This document shows, piece after piece, positions 45,047-53,193 of a stretch of DNA of 64,000 nt (positions are counted from its first letter, which is position 1; every line of letters starts with the position of its first letter). The position numbers and the translations under genes were made by a program. A model generated the notes under the pieces. It was not told the DNA's origin. It saw only the letters and a list, made by a program, of their open reading frames with translations, and did not search any database. Source of the DNA: Nocardioides zeae. GTDB lineage: Bacteria > Actinomycetota > Actinomycetes > Propionibacteriales > Nocardioidaceae. The stretch spans positions 124,001-188,000 of the forward strand of contig NZ_JAAGXA010000005.1 of the NCBI RefSeq assembly GCF_010686755.1, given 5' to 3'.

Positions 45047-45116
45047 TGTAACGCGGTGTCCGAGCGTCCATGGAAGTGGTAGACCACCACTCCAGTAGCC
45101 CGGACACCGCGTTACA
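45047..45116. repeat. Nested orphan palindrome upstream of pepN
   Basis: TGTAACGCGGTGTCCG (45047-45062) pairs perfectly with 45101-45116. Inside is a second imperfect hairpin centred on AGTGGT/ACCACT (45075-45080 with 45086-45091), extending to TGGA/TCCA. It fills the gap between the pepN start and the upstream minus-strand gene. Confidence 0.88.
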
Positions 45117-45134
45117 CGAGGGAATGAGCCGGCT

Positions 45135-45413
45135 TCAGTCCCGCATCCCCAGGGCGAACTGCACCCCGCCCTGGTCGTCGACCGCGGCGTCGAGCACCTT
45201 GTCGTCGAGCTGCTGGGCGGCGTCGGTGTCGAGGTAGACGGTCGCGCCGCTCTGCTCGACCACCTGGTCGCCCTCCTCCGGCGCGGGCGCCACGGACACG
45301 GCGAACGCCGGCTCCGTCGCGCTCTCGCTGCTGATCCGCAGGCCCGCAGCCTCCGGCTGCGCGTCGGTGATGTCCTTGACGATCGTGCTGGCGTTCTCGG
45401 TGAGGGTCAGCAT
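45135..45413 (-). CDS. HesB/IscA-fold protein lacking the cluster-binding cysteines
   Basis: A 92-residue protein: MLTLTENASTIVKDITDA, AAGLRISSESATEPAFAVSV, VYLDTDAAQQLDDKVLDA and GVQFALGMRD follow the strand pattern of A-type (HesB/IscA-fold) carriers as seen in a common actinobacterial subgroup. No Cys is present anywhere, so it cannot bind a cluster in the IscA way. The family label is from fold resemblance only. The ATG at 45413 has GGAAGC 3-8 nt upstream. A large palindrome follows its stop. Confidence 0.75.
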   Translation of the reverse strand: MLTLTENASTIVKDITDAQPEAAGLRISSESATEPAFAVSVAPAPEEGDQVVEQSGATVYLDTDAAQQLDDKVLDAAVDDQGGVQFALGMRD

Positions 45414-45604
45414 CTGCTTCCGCCTTTCCGTGTCGCGTGCGTTGACCGGTCCCACCGTGCCCGCCCCAGCAGGTGGATCAAGCGCGCAGGGCGCAGGCCC
45501 CCCGCCCCCGTCCGTGCGGCGCGGGCCGGATCCCGCTCAACCGTGGGCCGTGGCGGCCATCGGGATTCCTTGTCCCGTCTATGCCCGTCGGGGAATATGG
45601 CGGC

Positions 45605-46009
45605 ATGGGTCGGGACCTCTTCGCCGTGCTGGCCGAGCCCGCGCGGCGGGCGTTGCTCGACGAGCTCGTCGCCGGTGAGCGGTCGGTGGGCGAGCTCGTC
45701 GCGGCCACCGGCGCGGCTCAGCCCAGCGTCTCCAAGCACCTGGGGGTCCTCGCCGACGCCGGGCTGGTGCGTGTGCGGGCCGAGGGAGCGCGACGGATCT
45801 ACGCCCTGGACCCGACGCCGCTCGGGGCCGTGGACCGCTGGCTCGCGCCGTACCGCGCCGCGGCGGACCGCCGCCTCGAGGTGCTGGAGCGCCGGCTCGA
45901 CGCGGTGGCCGCCGCAGAGGGGGTGCCGGGCGGACACGAGACCCGCCGGGACGCGCGCCGACCGACGGACGTCATGCGGCGCGGTCGCTCGAGGCGCCGC
46001 GACGCATGA
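45605..46009 (+). CDS. ArsR-family transcriptional regulator
   Basis: A 134-residue winged-helix regulator: LFAVLAEPARRALLDELVAGERSVGELVAATGAAQPSVSKHLGVLADAGLVRVRAEGARRIYALDP is the ArsR fold with the AQPSVSKHLGVL recognition helix. No Cys pairs that would bind metal are present, so the signal is unlikely to be a classical metal. The C-terminus is Arg-rich and may be disordered. The ATG at 45605 is supported by GAATAT (45593-45598) at 6 nt, a leaderless pattern. No target gene is obvious; it faces the cyclophilin gene. Confidence 0.88.
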   Translation: MGRDLFAVLAEPARRALLDELVAGERSVGELVAATGAAQPSVSKHLGVLADAGLVRVRAEGARRIYALDPTPLGAVDRWLAPYRAAADRRLEVLERRLDAVAAAEGVPGGHETRRDARRPTDVMRRGRSRRRDA

Positions 46010-46034
46010 CGCCCGGAGGGGTGGCGGAGCGGGG

Positions 46035-46763
46035 TCAGCCGATCGTGACCGACTCGATGTCGATCGGCGTCACCGGGGCGCCGCCACCCGCGGGGTTGCT
46101 GCCGTCGTCGCCGTCAGCCGCGATCTCCTCGATCACGGAGAGGGTGTCGGCCGACACCGTGCCGAAGACGGTGTAGTCGGGGCTGAGCTGGGTGTCGCCG
46201 TACACGATGAAGAACTGCGAGCCGTTGGTGCCCGGACCGGCGTTGGCCATGGCGAGGGTGCCGGCGTCGTAGGTCTCGTCGCCCGAGAGCTCGTCGTCGA
46301 ACTCGTAGCCCGGACCACCGGAGGTGGTGCCCGTCGGGTCGCCGCACTGGAGGAGCTCGAAGCCGGGCATGGTCGTGATGCGCGGGCACGGGGTGTCGTC
46401 GTAGAACCCCTGCTCGGCCAGGGAGACGAACGAGCCGACCGTGCAGGGCGCGTCGGCGCCGAAGAGGGTGACGTTCAGGTCCCCGTTGCTGGTCACGATC
46501 GTCGCGCTCGTGTCGGCGGTGACCATCGGCTCGGACGGGGGCAGGTCGACGTCGCGCGCGGCCTGACCGGTCTCCCGGTACTCGCACGTGCCCGCCGCGC
46601 CGTCGGAGGAGCCGTCCGAGGCGCTCGCGGACGAGCCCTTCGACGAGCGGTCCGAGGAGCTGTCCGAGCCTCCGTCGTCCGAGCCGCACCCGGCCAGGAG
46701 CGGCACGGCCACGAGCGCGGCGACGGCGAGGACATGACGGGAGGCGCGGCTGCGGGGACTCAT
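46035..46763 (-). CDS. Cyclophilin-type peptidyl-prolyl isomerase, lipoprotein
   Basis: A 242-residue secreted isomerase. A lipoprotein signal (VLAVAALVAVPLLAGC, lipobox LAGC, Cys about residue 26) is followed by a long Ser/Asp/Gly linker, then the cyclophilin domain with GDLNVTLFG, FYDDTPCPRI, GTNGSQFFIVYGDT and YTVFGTVSADTLSVIEEI. It should fold proline-containing proteins outside the membrane. A TACGAT hexamer (reverse strand, 46772-46777) precedes the ATG by 8 nt. Confidence 0.94.
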   Translation of the reverse strand: MSPRSRASRHVLAVAALVAVPLLAGCGSDDGGSDSSSDRSSKGSSASASDGSSDGAAGTCEYRETGQAARDVDLPPSEPMVTADTSATIVTSNGDLNVTLFGADAPCTVGSFVSLAEQGFYDDTPCPRITTMPGFELLQCGDPTGTTSGGPGYEFDDELSGDETYDAGTLAMANAGPGTNGSQFFIVYGDTQLSPDYTVFGTVSADTLSVIEEIAADGDDGSNPAGGGAPVTPIDIESVTIG

Positions 46764-46816
46764 GGCCCGCGATCGTAGGGGGCGTTCCTGAGTCCCGCCC
46801 GCGGAGGGTTCCGACG

Positions 46817-47887
46817 TCAGGTGTTGCGCCCGCGCGCTGCGACCGGAACCCGCTCGCCGTCGACGACGAGCTCGTCGGCCAGGTTCACGGCGGCGCAGAC
46901 GTGGTTGGGCACCACCCGGACCCGCTCGCCGACGGCCGGGAGCGACGCCCCGGCGAGGTCCACCACGGCGTGGTGCTCGGAGAGCTGCACGATGCGGGCC
47001 TCGGGGTGGTCGAGCAGGCGCCCGAACCCGGTGGCGTACGCCGCGCGGTCCGCCCCCAACGTCTTCGAGCCCGCGTCGAGCACGGCCCGCCCGCCGGCGT
47101 GGCTGACGACGGTGCCGACGGCCACGAGGGCGATGTCCTCGGCCGCGTGGTGGCCGAGCTCCCACTGCTGGGCGTCGCCGAAGACGTACACGCCGGGGCG
47201 CAGCTCGTCGGCCGCCGGTGTGCCGCCCGGCCGGGCGGCCCCGCTGTCGAGGCTCGCCGCCAGGCTCGGCGTCGACCCGCCGCTGCGCACGGGGCACGGG
47301 ATGCCCGCGGCGACGACGACCGTCGCGGCCTCGTGGAGCGCGGCCGCCTCCTGCGCCGCCACCTCGGGCGCCGCCCCTGGCGCGTACGCGTGGCCCGGGA
47401 AGGTGAAGACGCCCTCGACCGCGACGCCGAGGTCGGCCGCGGCCAGCGCGACGGCCCCGGCCTGCGCCGGCGCGATGCCGCTGCGGTGGTGACCGGAGTC
47501 GACCTCCACCGCCACACCGACGGCGCCGGTCAGCGGAGCGGCCCGCCGGGCACCGTCCACGGAGTCCACCCCGATCACCACCCGCGCCCGGTCGGCGAGG
47601 GCGAGCACGCGGCGTACCCGCTCCGCGTCGAGGAACACCGGGTAGGCGACGAGCACGTCCGTGCACCCCTGGTCGACGAAGACCTCGGCCTCGCCGACGG
47701 TCGCGACGGTGATCCCCACGGCTCCGGCGTCGAGCTGGCGCCGCGCGATGGCGGGCACCTTGTGGGTCTTGACGTGCGGGCGGAGGCGGACCCCGGCACG
47801 GTCGGCGGCGGCCTGGACGCGCCGGACGTTCGCGTCGAGGCGCGCGCCGTCGACGGCGAGGTACGGCGTCGTGGGCGAGGCCCTCAC
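46817..47887 (-). CDS. Alanine-racemase-fold PLP enzyme (D-threonine aldolase / D-serine dehydratase type)
   Basis: A 356-residue PLP enzyme of the fold-III type. The PLP-Lys region is RLRPHVKTHKVPAIARRQL near residue 45; VEVDSGHHRSGI and PCPVRSGGSTPS are phosphate and substrate contacts; PNHVCAAVNLADELVV provides the His and Cys of the metal site found in the D-threonine aldolase and eukaryotic-type D-serine dehydratase group. It should act on a D-hydroxy-amino acid; the exact substrate is not clear. The GTG overlaps the aldo/keto reductase stop by 4 bp. Confidence 0.9.
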   Translation of the reverse strand: MRASPTTPYLAVDGARLDANVRRVQAAADRAGVRLRPHVKTHKVPAIARRQLDAGAVGITVATVGEAEVFVDQGCTDVLVAYPVFLDAERVRRVLALADRARVVIGVDSVDGARRAAPLTGAVGVAVEVDSGHHRSGIAPAQAGAVALAAADLGVAVEGVFTFPGHAYAPGAAPEVAAQEAAALHEAATVVVAAGIPCPVRSGGSTPSLAASLDSGAARPGGTPAADELRPGVYVFGDAQQWELGHHAAEDIALVAVGTVVSHAGGRAVLDAGSKTLGADRAAYATGFGRLLDHPEARIVQLSEHHAVVDLAGASLPAVGERVRVVPNHVCAAVNLADELVVDGERVPVAARGRNT

Positions 47888-48726
47888 ATCTCCTCGTGCG
47901 TGTCGGGGTCGGCGCCGAAGATGCGGCCGTCGGGACGCCCGAGCGCGGTGAGCGCCTCGACCTCCGCGTCGGTGAGCTCGAAGCCGAACACGTCGAGGTT
48001 GGAGCGCTGGCGCTCGGGCGACGCCGACTTCGGGATCGGCACCGAGCCCACCTGCACGTGCCAGCGCAGCACCACGGCGGTGGGATCGACGCCGAGGCGC
48101 TCCGCGGGCCCGGTGACGGCCGGCTCCACGGCGAGGTCGCCGACGCGGGCCAGCGGGCTCCATGCCTCGGTCAGGACGTCCCAGCGCCGGTGCGCCTGCC
48201 GGAGGGCCGTCTGCGGGAAGTAGGGGTGCATCTCCACCTGGTTGACGCTGGGCGCGACGCCGGTGGCGTCGATCGCCTCCTCGAGGTGCGCCTCGGTGAA
48301 GTTGGACACGCCGATGCTCCGCACGAGCCCGCGCTCGCGCAGCTCGACGAGGGCACGCCACGCCTCGACGAACCTGCCCTGGCTCGGGTTGGGCCAGTGG
48401 ATGACCTGGAGGTCGAGGTGGTCGAGGCCGAGCCGCGCGAGGCTGCCCTCGACGCTGGCGATCGCGTCGTCGTACCCGTGGTCGCGGCCCGGGATCTTGC
48501 TCGTCACCTGGTAGGCGTCACGGGGCAGGCCGCTGCGGCGCAGCGCCTCACCGACCGCCTCCTCGTTCTCGTAGTTGACGGCGGTGTCGATGAGTCGGTA
48601 GCCGACCTCGAGCGCCGAGAGCACACCGGCGACGCACTCCTCGCCCTTCAGCGGATAGGTGCCGAAGCCGATCGCCGGGAGCGTCGTGCCGTCGTTGAGG
48701 GTCCGCAGGGGGACGTCGATGCTCAT
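47884..48726 (-). CDS. Aldo/keto reductase (2,5-diketo-D-gluconate reductase-like)
   Basis: A 280-residue AKR. The catalytic tetrad is visible: Asp and Tyr in RLIDTAVNYENEEAVGEAL, Lys in VTSKIPG, His in VIHWPNP. GVSNFTEAHLEEAI and the NADPH-binding IPKSASPERQRSNLDVF are canonical. NADPH-dependent carbonyl reduction of small ketones is expected. The ATG at 48726 follows a TAGGTT hexamer (reverse strand, 48734-48739) by 7 nt. It is translationally coupled to the D-amino-acid enzyme downstream and divergent from the MFS gene. Confidence 0.93.
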   Translation of the reverse strand: MSIDVPLRTLNDGTTLPAIGFGTYPLKGEECVAGVLSALEVGYRLIDTAVNYENEEAVGEALRRSGLPRDAYQVTSKIPGRDHGYDDAIASVEGSLARLGLDHLDLQVIHWPNPSQGRFVEAWRALVELRERGLVRSIGVSNFTEAHLEEAIDATGVAPSVNQVEMHPYFPQTALRQAHRRWDVLTEAWSPLARVGDLAVEPAVTGPAERLGVDPTAVVLRWHVQVGSVPIPKSASPERQRSNLDVFGFELTDAEVEALTALGRPDGRIFGADPDTHEEM

Positions 48727-48782
48727 GTCCACCAACCTACGGGGTGGCGGCGCCCGCTCCCGACCTGCGAGAGGATCGGCCG

Positions 48783-50030
48783 GTGCAGCACGACGGACAC
48801 ACCTGGGTGGGCCACGTGCGCGGCTCGGGGGACTACCAGCGGCTCGTCCTCGCCCTCTTCGCCGCCGGTTTCGCGACCTTCGCGCAGATCTTCGACGCGC
48901 AGGCGGTGCTGCCGGCCCTGGCGCGCGACCTCGCGGTGCCGCCCGCCACCGCGGCGCTCGCCGTGTCGGCGACCACCACCGGGCTCGCGTGCTCCGTGCT
49001 CGTGTGGGCGTCCGTCTCCGACCGGATCGGCCGCACCCGCGCGATGACGTGGTCGCTCGGGGTGGCCACGGTGCTCTCCCTGCTCGCGCCGCTGATGCCG
49101 TCGCTCGAGGCGGTCGTCGCCCTCCGGGCCCTGACGGGCGTCGCGCTCGGCGCCGTGCCCGCGGTCGCGATGGCCTACCTCAACGAGGAGGTGCGGCGCG
49201 ACCAGGTGCCGGTGGCGGCCGCGACCTACATCGCGGGGAACACCATCGGCGGCATCGTCGGTCGTCTCGTCGCCGGACCGGTCTCGGAGTGGGTCGGTTG
49301 GCGCGCCGGGCTGCTCGCGGTGGCGGCCCTCTGCGCGGTGCTGACCGTGGTGTTCTGGCGCGTGGTGCCCGCACCCCGGGGGTTCGCGGGCCGGCGGCCG
49401 GGGGACCGGGCGGTACGACGCGTGCTGCATCACCTGCGCACCCGGGCGCTGCTCGCGACGTACGTCGCCGGGTTCTGCCTCATGGGCGCCTTCGCGACGG
49501 TCTACAACTACCTGGGCTTCCGCGTGACCGCGCCGCCGTTCGGGGTGCCGGAGCAGCTCGTGAGCCTGCTCTTCCTCGTGTACCTCTGCGGCACCGTGGC
49601 GAGCCGTGTCGGCGGCTCCGCGGTCCGACGGCTGGGGGCCGTCCCCGTCGCGCTCACCGGGGTCGCCCTCGTGCTCGTGTCGCTGCCCCTGCTGCTCGCG
49701 GACGACCTCGTGGTGCTCGTGCTGGGGCTGGCCGTCTTCACGGTGGGGATCTTCTGCGCCCACCCCGTCACGAGCAGCCTCTCGGGCCAGCTCGCCCGTG
49801 CCGGGCGCGCCCAGTCCACGGCGCTCTACCAGCTCTCGTGGCTCGCCGGCACCGCCGTCCTCGGCTGGGCGTCCGGCCACGTGTACGACGCACGCGGCTG
49901 GGCGACGACGCTCCTCGTCGTCGCGGGGCTGGCCGCCGTGGCCGGGCTGGCCGTCGCGGTCGGGCTCACCGGTGGGCGGGCCGACCCGGATCCCGGGGCC
50001 GGCCCGGCCGGGGAACCGCTCAGGCGATGA
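48783..50030 (+). CDS. MFS transporter
   Basis: A 415-residue, about 12-helix major facilitator. The first-half motif A is SDRIGRTRAM, with LRALTGVALGAVPAVAMAYLNEE in helix 4 and GGIVGRLVAGPVSEWVGWRAG after helix 5, typical of the drug:H+ or inner-membrane CynX/YnfM-like exporters. The substrate is unknown. The GTG at 48783 is chosen on GAGGAT (48771-48776) at 6 nt. Its 3' end overlaps the convergent vWA gene by 11 bp. Confidence 0.9.
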   Translation: MQHDGHTWVGHVRGSGDYQRLVLALFAAGFATFAQIFDAQAVLPALARDLAVPPATAALAVSATTTGLACSVLVWASVSDRIGRTRAMTWSLGVATVLSLLAPLMPSLEAVVALRALTGVALGAVPAVAMAYLNEEVRRDQVPVAAATYIAGNTIGGIVGRLVAGPVSEWVGWRAGLLAVAALCAVLTVVFWRVVPAPRGFAGRRPGDRAVRRVLHHLRTRALLATYVAGFCLMGAFATVYNYLGFRVTAPPFGVPEQLVSLLFLVYLCGTVASRVGGSAVRRLGAVPVALTGVALVLVSLPLLLADDLVVLVLGLAVFTVGIFCAHPVTSSLSGQLARAGRAQSTALYQLSWLAGTAVLGWASGHVYDARGWATTLLVVAGLAAVAGLAVAVGLTGGRADPDPGAGPAGEPLRR

Positions 50031-50763
50031 GACCGGCCTGGCGCGCGGCGGGCACCCAGCTGGTGACGTACTCCTCGAGCACCGCGTGGAACCACGTCTC
50101 GTCCGCGGTCGCCTTCGAGTCCTGCATCGACGTGAGCCCGACGTTGTCGACGACGCGGCCGCCCATGGTGTCGAGGTCCTGCAGGAACTGCGGCGAGTAG
50201 CCCAGGCCGAGGAACTGCCAGAAGACCGGCTTGCCGCTCGCCTCGACGAGGAGCTTCTTGGTGGCGTCCTTGTCGAACGGCTCGCCGTCGGTCACGAACA
50301 GCACGAGCGTCGGGACGGCCACCGGACCCTCCGGCTGGGCGCTGCCCCGACCGAAGAGGCGCTTGCCGAGCCCCTTCTTGCCGTGACCGGCCTCCGCCAG
50401 GATCGCCTTCATCACCCCGGCGTAGTTGGTGCCGCCCATCGTCTTGCCCGACCGCCAGCGGTCGACGAAGCCGCTGTAGCTCGAGCTGTCGACCTCCTGC
50501 GGCGGGAAGGGGTCGTTGTGGAAGAAGTGCACCTGGATGTCGCCGTCGTCGTCCAGGCCCGCGAGGCTGAGCGCGAGCACGCGCTCCACGAGGTCCTGCA
50601 CCTCGCCGTTGGCGTAGCGCCCCTGCATGGAGGCCGAGTAGTCGATCGCGACGACGACGCGGGCGGTGATCTCGCCCAGGTCGATGCCCTTGTCCGCCTC
50701 CCGCTTCAGCAGCGAGATGATGGCGCCCTGCGCCGTGTCGGCGCGCTTCGTCAGGTCGACCAC
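50020..50763 (-). CDS. vWA domain protein (TerF/TerY-like)
   Basis: A 247-residue protein. A short N-terminal helix (LTKRADTAQGAIISLLKREADKG) is followed by a von Willebrand A domain with the MIDAS residues in VVVAIDYSASM (D-x-S-x-S), a Thr in GKTMGGTNYAG and the Asp in FVTDGEPF. This combination is found in tellurium-resistance-type (Ter) vWA proteins that form cytoplasmic complexes with TerD-fold proteins. GGAGG before the GTG fixes the start. It is divergent from the TerD-fold gene with a 136-bp promoter region between them. Confidence 0.92.
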   Translation of the reverse strand: MVDLTKRADTAQGAIISLLKREADKGIDLGEITARVVVAIDYSASMQGRYANGEVQDLVERVLALSLAGLDDDGDIQVHFFHNDPFPPQEVDSSSYSGFVDRWRSGKTMGGTNYAGVMKAILAEAGHGKKGLGKRLFGRGSAQPEGPVAVPTLVLFVTDGEPFDKDATKKLLVEASGKPVFWQFLGLGYSPQFLQDLDTMGGRVVDNVGLTSMQDSKATADETWFHAVLEEYVTSWVPAARQAGLIA

Positions 50764-50899
50764 TGGTTCCTCCTCCGTGCGTGGACCGGACCGCCCGGGC
50801 CGACCCGCACTCTTGCCCGTGGCTCGCCGTCCAAACGCACCCGGGATCCGCACCGCGCGGAGGGGTTCGCGCACGCGCCCGCGGGGCAGGACGCTCCGC
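50764..50899. other. Shared promoter region of the vWA and TerD genes
   Basis: 136 bp between divergent start codons. It contains the Shine-Dalgarno of the vWA gene; I see no clear -35/-10 pair or operator palindrome. Confidence 0.4.
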
Positions 50900-51610
50900 A
50901 TGGTCGACTACACCAAGCGCCCCCAGCAGCCGAGCCAGCCGCCGAACCAGCCCCCGAACCAGCCGCCGAGCCACCGCCCGGCGGGCGGGCCGAACCTCAC
51001 CAAGGTCACGCTCACGAAGGCCGCGCCCAGCATCTCGCTCACCAAGGGCGCGGGTGCCGGCGGCCGCATGCGGATCAACCTCAACTGGTCGCAGGGCGCC
51101 GCGCCCGCGAAGGGCGGCTTCCTCAAGCGGGCCTTCGCGGCCGGCAGCGGGGCCGTGGACCTCGACCTCGGGTGCCTGTGGGAGCTGAGCGACGGCCGCA
51201 AGGGCGGCGTGCAGGCGCTGGGCAACGCGTTCGGCAGCATCGACGGTCCGCCGTGGGTCATGCTCGACGGCGACGACCGCTCCGGCACGGCGCAGGGCGG
51301 CGAGAACCTGTTCGTCAACCTCGACCGGCTGGGCGACATCAAGCGCATCCTCGTCTACGCCTTCATCTACGAGGGCGTCCCCAACTGGGCGGCCGCGGAC
51401 GGCGTGGTGACGCTGCACCCGGTGGGCGCACCCCCGATCGAGGTGCGGCTCGACGAGCCCGCCGCCGACCGCCGCGCCTGCGCGATCGCGCTGCTCACCA
51501 ACGAGGGCGGGTCGCTGCAGGTCCGCCGCGAGGTGCGGTACGGCGCGGACCAGGTCGAGCTGGACCAGGCGTTCGGCTGGGGCCTGAACTGGGGGCGCGG
51601 CCGGAAGTAG
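50900..51610 (+). CDS. TerD-fold (tellurium resistance family) protein
   Basis: A 236-residue protein: a Pro/Gln-rich N-terminal tail with QPPNQPPNQPPSHRP repeats, then a TerD-type beta-sandwich with LTKVTLTKAAPSISLTKG, MRINLNWSQGAAP, VDLDLGCLWELSDG, GENLFVNLDRLGDIKRILVYAFIYEG and ACAIALLTNEGG. TerD-fold proteins bind Ca2+ through acidic residues such as DLDLG and DDRSG. Tellurite resistance itself is not implied; a chromosomal stress-complex role with the divergent vWA protein is inferred. Confidence 0.92.
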   Translation: MVDYTKRPQQPSQPPNQPPNQPPSHRPAGGPNLTKVTLTKAAPSISLTKGAGAGGRMRINLNWSQGAAPAKGGFLKRAFAAGSGAVDLDLGCLWELSDGRKGGVQALGNAFGSIDGPPWVMLDGDDRSGTAQGGENLFVNLDRLGDIKRILVYAFIYEGVPNWAAADGVVTLHPVGAPPIEVRLDEPAADRRACAIALLTNEGGSLQVRREVRYGADQVELDQAFGWGLNWGRGRK

Positions 51611-51633
51611 CCCGGCTGCGGGAGACTCGACCC

Positions 51634-52245
51634 ATGGTCACGAGGTGGGAGCAGGTCGCACGGTCGCAGGCGGGGGAGGACTACGCCGCGGCGTACGCGG
51701 CCCGGTTCCGGCAGCAGGCCGACGCCGGGAACGACGTGCACGGCGAGGCGACGCTGGTGACGGCGCTCGCCCCGCCGCCGTCGCGGGTGCTCGACGCCGG
51801 GTGCGGCACGGGGCGGGTGGCCGTGCGCCTGCACGAGCTGGGCCACCCGGTCGTCGGGGTCGACGTCGACGCGTCGATGGTCGAGGTCGCCCGCCGCGAC
51901 GCACCGCACCTCGAGTGGCACGTGGCCGACCTGGCGACGCTAGACCTGGGGGAGCGCTTCGACGTGGTGGTCGTGGCGGGCAACGTGCTCCCGCTGCTCG
52001 AGCCCGGGACGCTGACGGCCACCGCCGCAGCCCTGGCGGCCCACGTCGCACCGGAGGGTCTGCTCGTCGCGGGGTTCGGCCTCGACGCCGCGCACCTGCC
52101 GGTCGGGTGCCCGCCCACCCCTCTGGCCGACGTCGAGGCCGCCTTCGCGGAGGCCGGGATGGCCCCGCCCGAGCGGTGGGCGGCGTGGGACCGGGCGCCG
52201 TACGACGGCGGCGGCTACGTCGTCGGGGTCTGGGCGCCGCGCTGA
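51634..52245 (+). CDS. Class I SAM-dependent methyltransferase
   Basis: A 203-residue methyltransferase. SAM-binding motif I is RVLDAGCGTGRVAVRLHELG, followed by acidic motif VVGVDVDASMVEVARRDAP and FDVVVVAGNVLPLLEPG. The substrate is unknown. The ATG at 51634 has GGAGA 8 nt upstream. It follows the TerD gene by 23 bp but a functional link is uncertain; it converges on the MarR-GNAT gene. Confidence 0.9.
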   Translation: MVTRWEQVARSQAGEDYAAAYAARFRQQADAGNDVHGEATLVTALAPPPSRVLDAGCGTGRVAVRLHELGHPVVGVDVDASMVEVARRDAPHLEWHVADLATLDLGERFDVVVVAGNVLPLLEPGTLTATAAALAAHVAPEGLLVAGFGLDAAHLPVGCPPTPLADVEAAFAEAGMAPPERWAAWDRAPYDGGGYVVGVWAPR

Positions 52246-52267
52246 TCCGCGTCGCGGGCCAGGGTCG

Positions 52268-53164
52268 TCAGAGCCGCTTCGCGAAGAACAGCTCGGCGTC
52301 CGCGTTGTCGTTGTAGCGCTCGACCCGCGCATACCCCGCCCGGTCGTAGAGCGCGACGGCCTCGTCGAGCGCCCTGTTGGTGTCGAGGGCGACGCGCACG
52401 GCTCCCTGGCCGCGGGCGAGGCCCTCGAGGTGCCGCAGCATGCGGCCGCCCAGCCCGGCTCCGCGCCACGCGGGGTCGACCCACATCCGCTTCACCTCGA
52501 CGGCCGGACCGTCGCCCGCGACGCCGGCGGGCAGGTCGAGGGGGCGGATCCCGCCGTACGCCGCGGGCCGGCCGTCGCTCGTGGCCACGACCCACGTCGA
52601 CCCGGGCTCGACCGCGTCGAGGCCGCTCGGCGCGAAGCCGCCGGGGAGACGCGCAGCGACCTCCGCGACGTACTGCTCGAGGGCAGCGCGGGCGGCACGG
52701 ACGGAGGAGGGGTCCGCGGGGTCGACCTCGTGGAGCTCGACGGTCGCCGCACGCACGAGGAGCTCGGCCGTGGCGAGCGCGTCGGTGAGCCGTGCCTGCT
52801 GCCGGGGTGTCAGCGGGGCGACGAGCCGTGCGGCCAGGTCCTCGGAGCGGTGGTCGAGGTCGGCGCGGGCGGCCCGGCCGGCAGCCGTGAGCACCACGCG
52901 GCGTCGTCGCCGGTCAGCGGGGTCGGGCTCGGTGGCGACGAGGCCGTCCGACTCGAGCGCGCGGAGGAGGCGGGCGACGTACCCGGAGTCGAGACCGAGC
53001 AGGTCGCGGAGCTCGGCGACGGTCGACCCCACCTCGCCGTCCACCTCGTAGAGCAGGCGCGACGCCCCGAGCGTGCGCCCCGTGCCGAGGTGCGACTCCT
53101 CGAGCACGCCGACGCGCTGGGTGTACGTGCGGTTGAAGCGGCGGAGGGTGTCGACGACGGTCAT
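52268..53164 (-). CDS. MarR-type wHTH / GNAT acetyltransferase fusion
   Basis: A 298-residue protein. Residues 1-140 are a MarR winged helix (TLGASRLLYEVDGEVGSTVAELRDLLGLDSGYVARLLRALESDGLV, wing with DPADRRRRRVVLTAAG); residues 155-298 are a GNAT domain with the acetyl-CoA loop RGAGLGGRMLRHLEGLA and ALYDRAGYARVERYN. This bifunctional helix-turn-helix/GNAT architecture is recurrent in bacteria. The substrate is unknown. The ATG has TAATCT (reverse strand, 53172-53177) 7 nt upstream, and a palindromic operator lies just beyond it, so autoregulation is likely. Confidence 0.92.
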   Translation of the reverse strand: MTVVDTLRRFNRTYTQRVGVLEESHLGTGRTLGASRLLYEVDGEVGSTVAELRDLLGLDSGYVARLLRALESDGLVATEPDPADRRRRRVVLTAAGRAARADLDHRSEDLAARLVAPLTPRQQARLTDALATAELLVRAATVELHEVDPADPSSVRAARAALEQYVAEVAARLPGGFAPSGLDAVEPGSTWVVATSDGRPAAYGGIRPLDLPAGVAGDGPAVEVKRMWVDPAWRGAGLGGRMLRHLEGLARGQGAVRVALDTNRALDEAVALYDRAGYARVERYNDNADAELFFAKRL

Positions 53165-53178
53165 GGCGTCCAGATTAC

Positions 53179-53192
53179 CTGACCTGGGTCAG
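53179..53192. promoter_or_regulatory. Operator palindrome CTGACC-tg-GGTCAG for the MarR-GNAT gene
   Basis: CTGACCTGGGTCAG has perfect 6-bp arms and sits directly upstream of the -10 hexamer (53172-53177), between the MarR-GNAT gene and the recombinase stop. Candidate site for its own MarR domain. Confidence 0.5.
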
Positions 53193-53193
53193 A

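Noticed and set aside
50900..51610. A tellurite-resistance operon
   Set aside because: Only a TerD-fold and a vWA gene are present; no TerC or other module, so resistance is not supported.
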